NCBI GenBank assembly: GCA_964006375.1
Contig: OZ023266.1
Location: 159,529,292-159,593,291, forward strand
DNA length: 64,000 nt
Source of the DNA: Tillus elongatus
Taxonomy: Eukaryota > Arthropoda > Insecta > Coleoptera > Cleridae
Direction of reading: 5' to 3'
A program made the position numbers and the translations under genes. Positions 22,656-37,190 of this stretch are shown piece by piece (the stretch's first letter is position 1; every line of letters starts with the position of its first letter). The notes beneath the pieces were generated by a model that saw only the letters and a list, made by a program, of their open reading frames with translations, was not told the origin of the DNA and did no database searches.

Positions 22656-23235
22656 TCCTATTTTTTTTTATCGTGAATCATTACGTAAAATTATGTTAAA
22701 AGTATAAGTCTATTGTTAGACTCTATGGCCTACTGCTTTTTGAACACTTTTTTTGTCATTTTTTTTGGTATTGGATTTTATAGCCTACTATCCTCAAAAC
22801 GGTTTTCCTCAAAATTGTCAGTGCAATTACAAGATTCCTCAAGCATGTTGTACATCTTCTGAAAGCCCTTTTCAGAAGTATGAGTAAAAAATCCAATAAG
22901 GCTGTCATAATAAAAACAAACGTTGATACCAGTATCTCAAAAACAAATGACAATCCAAAGTTGAGAATATCACAAAAAGATTGCTGTGTAAAAAGTGTCC
23001 TGATAAATTGCAAGTCTTAGACATGTCAGATCAACGCCTACTTAGATATTGAAGCAAAAAGAAATCAACAAATTTTGTTTTTTTCAAAATAACTGGAAAA
23101 CAAAAATAGGCAGGGCCAAATACAAGTCTTATTTGGAACGAGCCAGAAATTCTACAAAACATTGCTAATCTAACCGTTTCCCTATCTCCAATAATAACAG
23201 AGATAGCAATACATACCCATCTAGTTTGGGACACA

Positions 23236-23238
<3 letters not shown>
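22656..23238. mobile_element. Element D, second copy
   Basis: Collinear with 1-546 (shared CTCAAAAACAAATGACAATC, GTCAGATCAACGCCTACTTA, AATAACAGAGATAGCAATAC), ending with the terminus CAGTGTGTCCC next to (TA)n. Non-coding. Confidence 0.65.
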
Positions 23239-23298
<60 letters not shown>

Positions 23299-23300
23299 TA
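23239..23300. repeat. (TA)n microsatellite
   Basis: Between element D and a reversed module C copy; one C interruption at 23,293. Confidence 0.95.
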
Positions 23301-23420
23301 AATGGAAACTAAACACAGATATGGGTTCTAAATCTCCTAGTTCACGCTCATTTAAATTTTTTTTTGCAAAGTCTCACCATCGATACCTTTCAAATAGTGA
23401 TTTTTTTTTTAAATAATAAT
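23301..23420 (-). repeat. Module C copy
   Basis: GATATGGGTTCTAAATCTCC, AGTTCACGCTCATTTAAAT and GTCTCACCATCGATACCTTT in order. Confidence 0.6.
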
Positions 23421-23509
23421 TAACTAATATAAAAATTGGACACTAAGTAAAGTAAATTAGTTAAATTATAATTAATGAGTAAAGTAAATTAAATTTTGCA
23501 GATGAGCTC

Positions 23510-23865
23510 ACGGAGGGCTTCTAAAATTTGTTTTTTAAGAACATGCTTAGAACGCCTGTTGGATGCCTAAACCACACAATTTTTTTGTTGTAAACAACCC
23601 CCAAAAATTACGGTACAGAGAATGAATAGGGGTGATGGGCGGGGAAGAACCAACTAAAAAATGCGAGAAAAAAAACACACCTATGTAAGCTGGCGTTGTT
23701 CAATATTCCAGCTACACCTCCTTAAAATCCTGCGTACCCCGCACAGGACTCCTATTCGCCTCAGGTCCCATAATTTTCTTGGTGGTTGTTCCCAATACAT
23801 TTTTCTTGTGGCTTATGCATCGAGGGCAGTTGTATGCGTGCAGAGGGGGAAGCAAAACAGACTTT
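23510..23865. repeat. Diverged fold-back element, copy 2
   Basis: GAATGAATAGGGGTGATGGG and CCGCACAGGACTCCTATTCG correspond to blocks of the element at 14,545-15,300. The two halves are weakly inverted to each other. Confidence 0.5.
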
Positions 23866-23984
23866 TTTATTTAGACTAGGAATTGAACTTTTTTTAAGTA
23901 AGGGGTGACAATAAAGCTCCTTCTGACAACGAGGGCACATATCACATAGATTTTTAATCTAAAATTGACGTGTTTCGGGATTTT

Positions 23985-24105
23985 AGTGAATTTTCGTAGA
24001 AAAAATTTACTAATGGCCCGACTTTTGAATTTTGAAAAAATTGTTGCAAATGAGCGCGAACTAGGACCTCTAGAACCCATATCTGGGGTCTGTTTAAATT
24101 TTTAT

Positions 24106-24108
<3 letters not shown>
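23985..24108 (+). repeat. Module C copy
   Basis: AAATGAGCGCGAACTAGGAC and TAGAACCCATATCTGGGGTC lead into the TA array. Confidence 0.65.

Positions 24109-24174
<66 letters not shown>
24109..24174. repeat. (TA)n microsatellite
   Basis: 33 units. A fragment of element D now separates it from module B at 24,441. Confidence 0.95.
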
Positions 24175-24175
<1 letters not shown>

Positions 24176-24440
24176 CACGTCAATTTTAGATAAAAAATCT
24201 ATCTGATATGTGCGTTGATAATAGGCGTTATCAGGACACTTTTTACACAGTAACCTTTTTGTGCTGTTCTCAACTTTGGATTGTCATTTGTTTTTGAGCT
24301 ACATGTATCAACGTTTGTTTTTATTATGGCAGCCATATTGGATTTTTTGATCATGCATTAGCCTCTGAAAAGGGCTTTCAAATGATGCACAACATGCTTG
24401 AGGAATGTTGTAATTGCACTGACAATTTTGAGGAAAATAT
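24175..24440. mobile_element. Element D, internal fragment (reversed)
   Basis: Matches 22,800-23,040 in reverse complement (for example CAACTTTGGATTGTCATTTG). It is inserted between a (TA)n array and module B. Confidence 0.6.
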
Positions 24441-24750
24441 ATGTATCACACCGATAACTTAAAACATAGTATAGCTCCCTTTTATAAGTGGCTTAGACAA
24501 GTTGGTTTTAGCCAGGAAAATTGGACCAGGTTCTACTAGAAAAATTTGAGTTTTCTTTCAAAAAAAATTTTTCTCTCAAAAAATAAAAAAGGTACGGTAA
24601 CCAAATTTGGTAAGCAGATTTACGACATAAAAAGTAAACTACGCACCAAAATTGAGATTTCTATCAAGATAAAAAATTATAAAAAATATTGGTTCCAGAT
24701 CATTTCTATGAAAATTCACTACCATAACGCACTAGCTGCGTCCAGACTGT
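24441..24750 (+). repeat. Module B ending in a family T terminus
   Basis: ATCACACCGATAACTTAAAA at 24,447, through shared blocks, to CACTACCATAACGCACTAGC with GCGTCCAGAC. Confidence 0.65.
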
Positions 24751-26180
24751 TTTATAAATATGCCCAACAATTAAGACACTGCATTTACTCTATTTATCTG
24801 TTCTACACTCTATATTTTATTTACATAACATCATAATATATTACAATTTATTTTTCTGAATCATCTATTTTGTGTGCATTTTCTTTGTGGCTATGAAATT
24901 CATTTAAAAAGCCAACACAGACCCAAAACGTATACAGTTTAATAAATAAATTATCTTTTAAAAACCCCATAACATGTAAGCCACTTACATTTTAATTTTG
25001 CCCCAAGGTAGTTTTATAAAATCACCTTTGTGTCCGGAGATTACTTTTTCTGCGTAAAATAATACTCTCTCAAGCTTATAGAAATAAAACTTCTCCGCCC
25101 CGTAGGAAATAATATTCAAGACAACGAAGAATCTGATTGCTTTTGAAGCTTTCACAGACTTCACTACATAAAAGAACTCCAAACATAAAGCATCGTGACT
25201 GGAGAATGTTTTCATTTCATTGAATTAACCAAGGAATAATATTTTTATAAATTAATAAAAGCAAAGTAAAAAAGAAGAAGCGCAAAGCGAGAAACCGGCT
25301 AACTGATGACATTCAATTTACCGACTCAGAGCCGTGGTACTTCATTTGATTTTTTAGCTCTTCCATCTGTTTCGACCTGGATTCGCAGGGCCGAGACGCA
25401 ATATATTTTTATATTTTTCATCAGTGGGGTAAAAGTAGGCCCAACGAGGGAGGTTGTAGATTGAGGCAAGAAGTACTGAAAGTTCTTAATGAAATCGCGA
25501 ATGTAGTCGCTTGGGAGGTGAAAGAGATTACAGACAAATTTAGGAGTGGCGTCAAGTAACTCTTTCTGTTTCTGTCAATCATCTCGTTGGTTACGCGCCG
25601 CAGAACTTAAAGGAAGTAATCAAGTAGGATGCTTTGATAATGTAGAAATTTAAGTAGGCTACTGGTGTAATTTCGACCTTTCACAGGTAAATAATATTGA
25701 CAAAGACGATATAGGGTTATTTTTCTAATTTTCAAAGTCATCGACAATTCACAATTTCCGGTCATCAACGATTACCTATAACGTTACTGTGTTGAAGAAT
25801 GTTAAATAATTTACGCAGGATGCTCGTCTCAAGTATAAAATAAATTGAGTGAAACCTATTTAAAGATTTTTCAGGAGAAATCCTCTAAAACATCCATATT
25901 ATTTGTTAAAAGTCTGGACGCATTTGTCATCAAACATTTTGTTAATTAAATGCTTATAATTTTTTTCCTCGTAGCATACAGATCTAATTTTTGGTATACA
26001 GTTTATTTCTAGTGAATTTTCTTTTACCCATTAGTGCATAAGATCCGTTTAAACGGACGTTGCAATTTTAACGGCTCTGCTGTACCAATGCCAAGTAGAG
26101 GGGGCGGTAGTCAATCACGTGGACATACTAGGAATGCCAAATATAGCGTTGAATGCATTATGAGCGGTAGTGATTCTGTT
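24751..26180. other. No recognised feature
   Basis: Probably a mix of unique sequence and old repeats. A 76-codon minus frame (24,985-25,215) has no recognisable domain. A truncated T terminus (AGTCTGGACGC) occurs at about 25,911. Confidence 0.4.
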
Positions 26181-26189
26181 ATGTTACTT

Positions 26190-26890
26190 AGAAATGGATC
26201 CCAGTGAAAACATGATTTGGGAACGAAAGTTTTTTTGTCTGTTAAACTTCTCGTCTGTCGGTCTGTATATCTGTCTGTTTGTCGCCGCGATAACTTAAGA
26301 CTAATTGAGATGTCATCAAATTTGGCATACAGTTAGCACTCGACAAAAAAAAACGGTTCGGACTGTTTTTGGGTAAAATCGCTCCAGCAGGTGATGAGTG
26401 GCGGGTGATTTCGTGAAAATTTAATCTTTTTCGTTAAAACTCGAGCGATATAACGTTTTAGTGCATATTTATTAGAAACATTTTAATTTCATCAAACATC
26501 TGGTAATCTGTGCTGAAATTAAATTAGGGGTTGAATGTGTGGTGGTGGAATATGGTTGACAAAATTTCAAACTTTTTCTTTGCTAAAAAGGCGTAAAACA
26601 CATAGAAAACCTAATTCTGCCACGAAAATATTTCTGTGTGTCTGTCGGTCCGTCGATATATCGGTCTGTCGACGTCTGTCTATTAGAAGGCGCCATAAGT
26701 TTCGAACGAATTGAGATATCATCTTATAATTTGGTATCTAGTTAGCGCCCGACAAAGGAACGCTGCGAATTGATTTTGGGTAAGATCACTTTAGGAGGTA
26801 GGCGATAAATAAGGCGTGATTTGGTGAAAATCGACATTTTGTCAATAAAACTCGAGTAATATAATGTTTTAAAAGTTTATGGGTACAGGA
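26190..26890 (-). repeat. Two tandem units of a repeat with period about 411 bp
   Basis: Repeated landmarks: ACTCGAGCGATATAACGTTT (26,439) and ACTCGAGTAATATAATGTTT (26,850); GTCTGTCGGTCTGT-type tracts at about 26,250 and 26,640; AATTGAGATATCATC-type blocks. The same repeat in reverse flanks and seeds the satellite at 58.4-62.95 kb. Confidence 0.75.
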
Positions 26891-27820
26891 ATACAAATAT
26901 TTTTTTGTAGTAAAGTCATGGGCCCTAAATGCATTCCATGAGAATGTCTTTCTGAAGAGAATAAATCGTTATTTTGCGGCAGTGTCTTACTGGAATATTC
27001 AACTGGTTAAGCAATGAGACCAATAGAGTATTTCTTAGAAATCTAAAAATATCAATTTACATATTTAAAACGTAGTTATCTGTGGTAAAGGCACAAATTA
27101 AGCCTGGAAATTTCCAGAAGGTCTTAAAGGGAAAATGTTGTCTTGTTACCCAGACCTGCGCCGGCCTCCACACTATCACACGTGGCTGTAGTCGTTGGGA
27201 CCTCCAACGAATGAGATTCGATTGATCCGCGCACGATTCTGAAGCGTGACTGGTTCAATAAAACTGAAATGCTAAGATGCAAATGAGGAGAATGAACGAA
27301 TTCAGTGTACAGTACGCAACCCGGTAATTTTCAACCACCATTTATCGGAGAGTACCTAAGTGGCCTCTTCGAAGGGCATAGTGCTTGGTTAGAAGCCTGT
27401 TTAGTGGGCCCCACTTACCGAAATCAACCTAGTGGGGTCGTGTTGGCTCCGATCGTGTTTGTCTTCCATAGAGTTATCTCTCATTATCTTGTCTCCCTGT
27501 GCGTTATCTGCTTTGATCTCGTACTGGCTTGTATGGGCACTCTCCTGCTTCTCTGGGCGTCTATGCCATCCACTAGCTCCTGGTGTTGCCTTTTAGTATA
27601 TCTCCTTAGACTTCACGAGATCTAACCTCTGTCTAGACACCGGTTGACGGTGTCATCGTCATACAAGTACTCGGCAGGCCAGACCTAGCCTGTTTCAGAT
27701 CCATCGACTGCAAGGCTTGAAGTTATAAAGACCCTACTTCACCACTTGAAAAGGTATCCTCGAGAACGCAAGTGACTTTTTTGCTAAATTGTTTTTATTG
27801 TGACTTGTGTGTTTGTGTTT
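26891..27820. other. No recognised feature
   Basis: Contains a 106-codon plus frame (27,305-27,625) with a hydrophobic C-terminal half but no family resemblance I can name. It lies in moderately GC-richer sequence. I do not call it a gene. Confidence 0.4.
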
Positions 27821-28153
27821 TGTTTCTTTAACGTCGACCTATTTCCGCGACTGTGGCCAATCACCGACGCCAGGGAGTAGTTTCACCTCACTATCCTGGA
27901 AATTTTGCCGAACCCCTGCCTTTATGTAAGGATATTTAACGTGCCCAACATCGCATGGACACGAGACCGACGGTTTTACGCCCCCTCCGAAGAGCGGAAC
28001 ATGCAGACATTCAACTTGCTCAAATACAATGCCAGAACCTCGGTTATGTTAATTTTACAGTTTGTACTGAAAAACTGAAAGGAGTACCCTGGGATCGAAC
28101 CCAGTACCCATCGGTTCAGAGGCACACGTTCAGGCCCTTAACCACCGAGGTTC
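27821..28153 (-). mobile_element. tRNA-derived SINE, copy 2 (best preserved)
   Basis: Minus strand. Head at 28,080-28,153 with A-box-like GGTGGTTAAGGGCC and a good B-box GGTTCGATCCC. Central block at about 27,958-28,000 (ACACGAGACCGACGGTTTTA, then GCCCCCTCCGAAGAGCGGA as written on the plus strand) resembles the widely shared 'acacgggacc..ccgaag' domain of invertebrate SINEs. Tail ends CGTTAAAGAAACAAAAC. Confidence 0.8.
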
Positions 28154-29101
28154 TTTTTTTTTGTGATTTAGAATTTGACTTTGATACAAAATTTTTCTCT
28201 CTACTAGTGGACTTTTATAGAAATTGAAATTATTTTAAATTCTTCTAAATTCACATTTTGTTTAAACAATGAAGTTGTTTAATAAGTATTTTTATTACGA
28301 ATCTAGACTATGTAAAATTCCTAATATGTTTCTCACGAGATGTAAAGTGTGTAAAACTTTAGATATTTCCCTGTAAATGTAAATTGTAACTTTAATTGTT
28401 GATTTGAATTGAAAATCACATTAATGCAGGTATTTCTGCTATTTCAGACATTTTAGTATTTATATAGTTAATATTGACAATGAATTAGGATTTGTGAATT
28501 CTAAATTTAAGTCTTCAGCAAGCTCTTTAGTTGACAATCTCACGTATAAATCTGGCCAGAATAAGTTTTATCCAGAAATAACCAATCAATGGAGCTCAAC
28601 TCATGATTTGATTTTATGAAAAATACCCTGTTCACATGTTGTTGCATTTCATTTATTAGAAATTTCAATTTCACACTTTTCAATTATATATATGTGGTAT
28701 ATATAAATATGTTATGTTAATAAAAGTTAATATTTGTGTTTTTTATATTTGTGACTAATTGAGTAATTAATTCCTTTTGAACAATTCTCCTAATCTTAGT
28801 GTTAGTGTAGCGAAATTTAAATATCTTTATCTAGATCTCTCAAAAATGTAAAGAAAAAGTTAGTGTGTTTTAATCTTTGTTATAAAACGGTATAGTGCAT
28901 TCTTTATCAAATTAAGTCAGTAATTAATACAAATTTCAAGGATAGGTAACCTGTGCTAAGGACTCGGAGGTGAATATCACTCTTAGCCTAACTATCGTCC
29001 GGATTTAGATCCATCTGAAGACCATCTTGAGATATCGACCACGGATAAACATTTTGAATAAATACACCTTAAAAAATTATAACACATCATTATCGAAATG
29101 T

Positions 29102-29105
<4 letters not shown>
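28154..29105. other. No recognised feature
   Basis: AT-rich sequence with no supported gene or repeat. Confidence 0.4.

Positions 29106-29184
<79 letters not shown>
29106..29184. repeat. (TA)n microsatellite
   Basis: Left border of the 2-kb element at 29,185-31,198. Confidence 0.95.
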
Positions 29185-29187
<3 letters not shown>

Positions 29188-31194
29188 AAGAAACAAATTA
29201 AGGCATGTTAACCAGCACTCGAGTCCAAATAACCTAACCAAGTTGTAATTTAGTAATAATTAACCAAAATGTTGCCTTAATTGTCATAATGACTACAAAC
29301 TTGGAAATGCGGCTCTGAACTAGCTTATTTTTGACTATTAAAATTACTCCAAAGTCAGTAACTTACAAGTAACTAAATTGGGAAAAAATTGGTTTAATTT
29401 TACTCATAAAATATACTTGAGTTGGTAATTTTTAGGTCGAAGTGTGCCCTAAATTGAACTGAAAATCGACTACTAAGCCCAGATACCTGAAATACCTACT
29501 TTAAGGTAATTTATTACCTAATATTAACCTGCAATATGTCTCTGTGGTAGAGTAAATTGGAGGTGTTCTTATGAAGTCCAGCTTACATATATATTACCAA
29601 TTTCATTGCAATACAGCACAGGAAATATTTTAGGCACAGAGCTAACCTAAAATGGCTTTCTGATCGGCTATAAACTCATAATTACTGCAGAAATGGTCTT
29701 CCAAGTCAAACTGCCTACCTTCAAGTTGAAAATACCCATAAAATCTGACTTGAAATAAAAATTGTCCTCAAAGTTCAAAGTGTACAGCAGTGAAATACAT
29801 TTGTGAATCTTAAAGGTGTGTCAGTTGATAAACTTTACCAATAAAAGTGTATTCTTGTTGTTAATGTGCGTGCACCAGTAACAAATATAGTGTTACAATG
29901 CCCCTTTGAAACCAATAAAAGTTTACAGACATACTACAAACTATTATAGAGTAGTAAAGAATGCTCAAAGAAAAATAGTGGTAGATGTTGATCATTCAAA
30001 GTGGCTTACATCTAATCAGCACGTTTCCCTCTTCAATATAATACATCCATTTTCATGCCAAATGGAGTGAAGCAGTGGCACGGTCAGCTGTCATGTTTAT
30101 GTTTATTTACTTATTTTATTTTGTTTCTATTTTCTATTAATGTCTATATATTATGGAATCAAAGACCAAAAAGCGCTGTATAATCATTCCTATATGTCTC
30201 TCGGCTGTGCAGGGATGTAAGTAATATAGATTTCTATACACGAAAATGTTTCATTTCTAATAAATTCAAACAAAATTCGTTTACCATATAGTTGAAATTC
30301 CCATAATAGGACAAAATGCCTTCAAAGTTTGGTTAGTTTGCCCTGTCATTAGGAATTGTGACTTATAGGTAAAAAAAAATAAGGCAAAATTAACTTTCAG
30401 GTCAATAATGTTAGAAGGGCAGCCATACTAAATTAATTTTGCGGTATCCATCTTGATTGTATTGGAAAATGAAAAATAATTTTTTGTTAAATATAGTGTA
30501 ATCAAATTTTAGTTCGATAAAAACATTAAATAATGATTGTATACCATGACGACAAGATAGTTTTGTGTTGTTTACATCACCGATCCTCCAAAATCAGAAT
30601 TTTAAGAATTTTGAATAACTATTTATTTTCACTAATTTTATCTTTTATACGGGCGCTCGAATTTTATCGAAGTATCATCATCATGTTAACAGAAAAAAAA
30701 CATAACCGCAGTGGGTTTTGTCTTTATACAGTGTGAATCACCTTTATCATTGTTGCAAATATTTGAAGTAACTTCTTTGATCATTCAAGATGTCATTTTT
30801 TGACAAAGATGGACAATATCTCTACTACTCTACTGTTTGTTTATACATACATAACCACAGATCCTGCAGAACCGAATAATGTCACATGCGTAGTGCGTTG
30901 TTAAGAACGTCACGGCACTCGGCGCCTAGATGTCAAATTCAAGTAAAGCGTAGCACATATTTACCAATATATTACATCCATGGGCCCAATGTTGAATGAA
31001 AATGCCCTAAATATAATTAAAACGCTTTGGTCGAAACGCCTTGCTGGACCTATTATCGACTTCCATATTACTTTGACTTTATTCCCCACATTGGTAATAT
31101 ACACTTAAATTTTACTTGAAAATGACCTGTGGTGATTTGGTCGCCGACCTATTGGTAGGGCGATTTTACGTCAATTTGACTTTAAATGTTGCTT

Positions 31195-31198
<4 letters not shown>
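29185..31198. mobile_element. 2-kb non-coding element with short TIRs between two (TA)n arrays
   Basis: Left edge CCCAAGAAACAAATTAAGGC (about 29,186) and right edge, read inward, CCCAAGCAACATTTAAAGTC (about 31,197) are inverted matches for roughly the first 20 bases. Both edges pass directly into (TA)n. No transposase frame is visible inside, so it is probably a non-autonomous TA-targeting transposon. Confidence 0.6.

Positions 31199-31281
<83 letters not shown>
31199..31281. repeat. (TA)n microsatellite
   Basis: Right border of the 2-kb element. Confidence 0.95.
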
Positions 31282-32779
<1,498 letters not shown>

Positions 32780-32829
32780 CTCATTTGAAAATCTTTAAAT
32801 TTAAAAGTGGCGTTCTCCTCAATCTTAAT

Positions 32830-33640
32830 TTTCTCTACGAAATTTTGCTAAAATTAATTATTGTTTTGTGCTTTGATTATATTTAAAATTAACAGCCAAA
32901 GTTAATCCAAGTTTAGCTCAAGTTAAATGGGTGTTACGAATGGCGATAAAAGGAAACAGACCATAATAAATGTCTGTAGAGTCTTCACAGAAAACATATT
33001 TTATATAAAACGGGCTGCCTTCAAGCGAACCTAATTCAATAACAAAGAAAATATCAATCTTGATATTCATCGTTTACTAGCAATGAATCAGTTTTCCAGA
33101 ATTGCTGTACAATATATAACGCGAAGAGTGGATTTTTCGCAACGATGGTCATTATTAAAAGCTTGATAAACGATATGATCGTATCGGACGTGCGTCTGTT
33201 GTCGAGGCGGCACTTTCACACAGCAGTTTTCCCTGGGAAACATCCATTATTAATCCTTAGTCCGGTTAAATGATCGCTTGTCTGCAGTCCAGAATATTAA
33301 TATTATCTTACTTCTTGCAATTTGTGAGTGCTGAGTACTAAGAACATCTTAATATTATTAATAAAATACGTACATCGTAGTATGTTTGTTCTTTCTGCGA
33401 ATATAAATGAATGAATTAAATTTTATTTTCAAATGCGCGTAAGCTAAGCCCTATGGAATCTAAACACCCAAGCGTCTGAAAGTGACATAACTACATTGCA
33501 CTGAATAAAAGCCTTTTCTTCCAGACATTCTTTTGGTGAATTTTCTTTAAAAAAATAATCTCGAAAAAATTTCTTTAAATGAGCGCAAAATAGGGCCCCT
33601 CGAACTTATAGCTAGGGACAGCTTCAATTTATAAATATAT
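32830..33640. other. Mostly unrecognised; module C near the end
   Basis: Nothing supported until about 33,545-33,640, where a module C copy occurs (TTTAAATGAGCGCAAAATAG, GGCCCCTCGAACTTATAGC). Confidence 0.45.
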
Positions 33641-33829
33641 CTGCAGTTCCGGTTCACCACCAGCACGCCACTGACTATGATCGCTCCTGTCTGGTCTATG
33701 TCTGAGATTGTACGTGACGCCTGCGCGTTGCGCTTCTATTGGTCGGTTTCCTGTTCTCTGATTGGTTGTGTTTTCAGACTGTGTCGTGTGTATCGGTCTC
33801 CTGTCTTGATCACTGTGGTTTGATAATTT

Positions 33830-35178
33830 GTCTTATTGTATGGCTTTTATTAAGTTTCTTTTAATGCTTGTACTTGTATTTGTTCTGGCATTAATTGTTT
33901 CTTACTGTTTGTTAGTTGAATGTAGTATTGTACCCATATTTCCTTTTTTTGTGGTCTTTAATTTCAATAGTTGTAATTGGTTGATATCTGGTTTTTGGTG
34001 TTTTCTGTTGTGTTTGTATGTAGCTATGTTCGATTTGTATCTAGGTATGTGGATTTTATCCAATGCTGTTATATGTTCCTTGAATCTCCTTTCTATTGAT
34101 TTTTTTGTCATTCCTATATGTTTTTTATTGAATGTGTTACATTCTATTTGATATATTCCGTTTAATTTATGTGGTTTGTGTTCTTGTTTTTAATTTACTT
34201 TGTTTGTTATTTGGTTATTGGTTTTGTAGCTCATTTTTAAGTCATATTGTTTGAGTGTTTGGGCTATTTTTTTGACGTCGTTATAAGTGAATGTTGTGTA
34301 TGTTGTGTTTGTTTCTGTTGTTTTGTTTTCGGTTTTGTTGATTTGTTTGTTTTTGATTTCTCTTACTAGCTTTTCTATTGTTTTCTTGTTGCATCCATTT
34401 CTTTGTGCTATTTGTATTATGATGTGTCCCTTTTCTCGTTTGTCATTATGGAGTGTCACATTCAGCATTCTGTTTATTAAGTATCTGCATGCGGCCATTT
34501 TGTATGTGTGTGGGTGCATTGAGTGTTTAGGTATCGTGATGTCTGTTTGTGTAGGTTTTCTGTATATTTTGTATTCAATCTGGTCTTCTTTTCTGACTAG
34601 TGTTAAGTCAAGGAAGTTTATGGTGTTGTTTGATTATTTTTCTATTGTAAATTTTATGTTGTTTTTGATTTGGTTTATTTTTTCGAGGATATTGTCTATG
34701 TTGGTTTTTTTATTGTCGTCTATTATTAATATATCATCAACGTATCTTATCCATTTGATGTTTGGGTCTGTTTCTTTTATGATGGTGTTGATTTTATCTG
34801 TTGTATGTATATTTATGCCATGGTGCTTGATGGTGGAGATCCCATTGGTAGTCCTTCATCCCTGATGTAGTATTCTCCGTTGATTTCAAAGTAATTATGT
34901 TTCAAAATGATGTTTAATATTTCGTTGATTTGTTCCTTTTTGTTGTTATTTTGCATTTTATTTTCTATTATATTTGTGGTTTCGTTAATTGGTATATTGG
35001 TGTGGATATTTGTTATGTCAAATGAGGCGAGTCTTGTGTTTTTGTTTATGTTTATGTTTTCTAATTTATGCACTAGTTCTATGGAGTTTTCTATGTTAAA
35101 TTTGTTTTCTGGTTCTATATCTTGTTTTAGCACTTGCTCTATCTCTTTTGCTATTTTGTATGACGGTGCATCATAGAC
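33830..35178 (-). pseudogene. PLE-2 reverse transcriptase and GIY-YIG endonuclease, left copy
   Basis: Minus-strand pieces in order: IAKEIEQVLKQDIEPENKFN, TRLASFDITNIHTNIPINET (motif A, Asp), YIRDEGLPMGSPPSSTMA (motif B), WIRYVDDILI (motif C, catalytic Asp pair), then after shifts HPHTYKMAACRYLINRMLNV, IAQRNGCNKKTIEKLVREI, and the endonuclease portion GMTKKSIERRFKEHITALDK. This is the usual Penelope order. Several frameshifts and stops make it a relic. The N-terminal part is cut at the inversion junction. Confidence 0.85.
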
Positions 35179-36130
35179 AATATCCTTGAAAAAATAAATC
35201 AAATCAATGACAACATAAAATTTACAATATAAAAGAATCAAACAACACCATAAACTTCCTAGACTTAACACTTGTCAGAAAAGAAGACCAGATTGAATAC
35301 AAAATATACAGAAAAACTACATAAATAGACATCACGATACCTAAACACTCAATGCACCCACACACATAAAATGGCCGCATACAGATACTTAATAAACATA
35401 ATGTTAAATGTTCACTCCATAATGACGAACAAGAAAAGGAATACAACATCATAACACAAATAGCACAAAGAAATGGATACAATAAGAAAACAATAGGAAA
35501 GATAGTAAAGGAAATCAAAAAAAAAAAAAAAAACCGAAAACAAAACACCAGAAACAAACACAAAATACAAACATTCACTTATAACCACCACATCAAAAAA
35601 ATAACACAAACACTTAAACAATATGACTTATGAGCTACAAAACCAATAACAAAATAATCAACAAAATAGAGAAAAGACAAGAACACAACCCACATGAATT
35701 AAAGGGAATATATCAAATAGAATGTAACACATGCAATAAAAAATATATAGGAATGACAAAAAAAAATCAATAGAAACAACACTCAAGGAACATATAACGG
35801 CATTAGATAAAATCCACATACCTAGCTACAAATCAAACGTAGCTACACACATACACAACAGAAAACACCAAAAACCAGATATCAACCAATTACAACTAAA
35901 TATATTAAAGATCACAAAAAAATAGAAATCTGGGAACAATACTACATTCAACTAACAAACAATAGGAAACAATTAATGCCAGAACAAATTCAAGTACAAA
36001 CATTTAAACAAAACTTAATAATGGCTATACAAATAGACAAATTATCAAATCACAGTGATCAAGACAGGAGACCGATACACACGACATAGCCTGAAAACAC
36101 AACCAATCGGAGAACAGTCAACCGACCAAT
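35179..36130 (+). pseudogene. PLE-2 C-terminal half, right copy
   Basis: Starts at DNILEKINQI, just downstream of the YVDD motif position, and continues through HPHT(H)KMAAYRYLINIMLN-like and IAQRNGYNKKTIGKIVKEIK to the endonuclease part (YIGMTKKNQ..TLKEHITALDK). It contains more stops than the left copy, including an A-run shift at about 35,518-35,532. Confidence 0.78.
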
Positions 36131-36269
36131 AGAAGCTCAACGCGCAGAGGCCACGTAGAATCTCAGCCATAGACCACGCAGGAGCGTGCTGGTAATGAAC
36201 CAGGGCGGTTCGAAACTGCAATTCACGTAACCAAATAACAAATCACTGAAAGTGTAGCAAACAAATAAA

Positions 36270-36389
<120 letters not shown>

Positions 36390-36440
36390 GGAAACTGTCT
36401 CTAGCTATAAGTTCTAGGGTCCTTATTTAAATTACGAAGA

Positions 36441-37190
36441 CTTAAGAATAAGGAAAGCTGGAGCTTTTGATCATCTGGATTCTTTAGAAATTCGGAGAGC
36501 AACGCAGTCTCTTCGGAAGCGTATTGTACACTGTCTCAATGAAAACGGTGCACACATTGAGCATTTGTAGTGAAATTATTATTTTGTTAATCTGCCCATT
36601 TGTTGTTATTTTGTTGTAACTGTTTTTGATTTTAATAAGATTGTGAAATAACAATTTAGCTGAAACGATTGTGTCCAGAGCCCCCGAGGAAAAAATAATA
36701 TTTCTCTAAAATATACCAATAACTCAAAAAGGCTGCAGATAGGCACGCATAGTGGTAATAAAAGTTGCTCTTAAATTTAATTTAACATTGATTTCTGACA
36801 TCCGAAATGGTAGGTGCCATTTGAAAAAATTAAGTTTTTTACATTTTGTGAATGTCAACTTTGAAAATTCGCAGTAGGCCCATGAAACATAACAAAAGTA
36901 TTGGTAATGATGCAAAATATTGTCCAAGCCTTTGTGAACCGAGTAAAATAAAAATCAACTACTTATTTGCAATGGTTCGGGAGTTGTGAGTTTCTTAATG
37001 GACCCCTGCAACTTCATTTTTTTTTGCAAAAATGCGACATATGTCAAAAAATATGACACATAAGTGTTGACAGCTGGGATGCACAACATGTAAAAATTTA
37101 AACGGACTTTGGATATGGGTTCGAGGGGCCCTAATTCGCGTTCATTTGAATTTTTTTCCCGAAAGTCTCACCATCGTTATCTTTATATTA
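36441..37190. other. Mostly unrecognised; module C at the end
   Basis: No gene supported. A reversed module C copy at about 37,090-37,190 (GGATATGGGTTCGAGGGGCC, GTCTCACCATCGTTATC) is not next to a TA array. Confidence 0.45.

Larger units (their letters stand above)
33645..36240. mobile_element. PLE-2: head-to-head inverted pair of Penelope-like elements
   Basis: The minus-oriented copy (33,645 to about 35,178) and plus-oriented copy (about 35,179 to 36,240) meet at CATAGACAATATCC. Outer ends are inverted matches: CGATACACACGACA, CGACCAATAGAAGC and CACGTA near 33,700-33,810 and 36,050-36,180. Only the left copy retains reverse transcriptase motifs upstream of the catalytic YVDD. A (TA)n array follows the right end. 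Confidence 0.8.

Noticed and set aside
22756..23013. 85-codon minus frame with membrane-like composition
   Set aside because: Lies within element D, and the copy at 1-546 does not preserve it.
27305..27625. 106-codon frame with a hydrophobic second half
   Set aside because: No recognisable domain, splice context or promoter. The length is attainable by chance in this less AT-rich stretch.
33828..35621. Hydrophobic Val/Phe/Leu-rich frames resembling membrane proteins
   Set aside because: Antisense translations of AT-rich Penelope-like (PLE-2) coding sequence. The sense strand carries the reverse transcriptase and endonuclease motifs.
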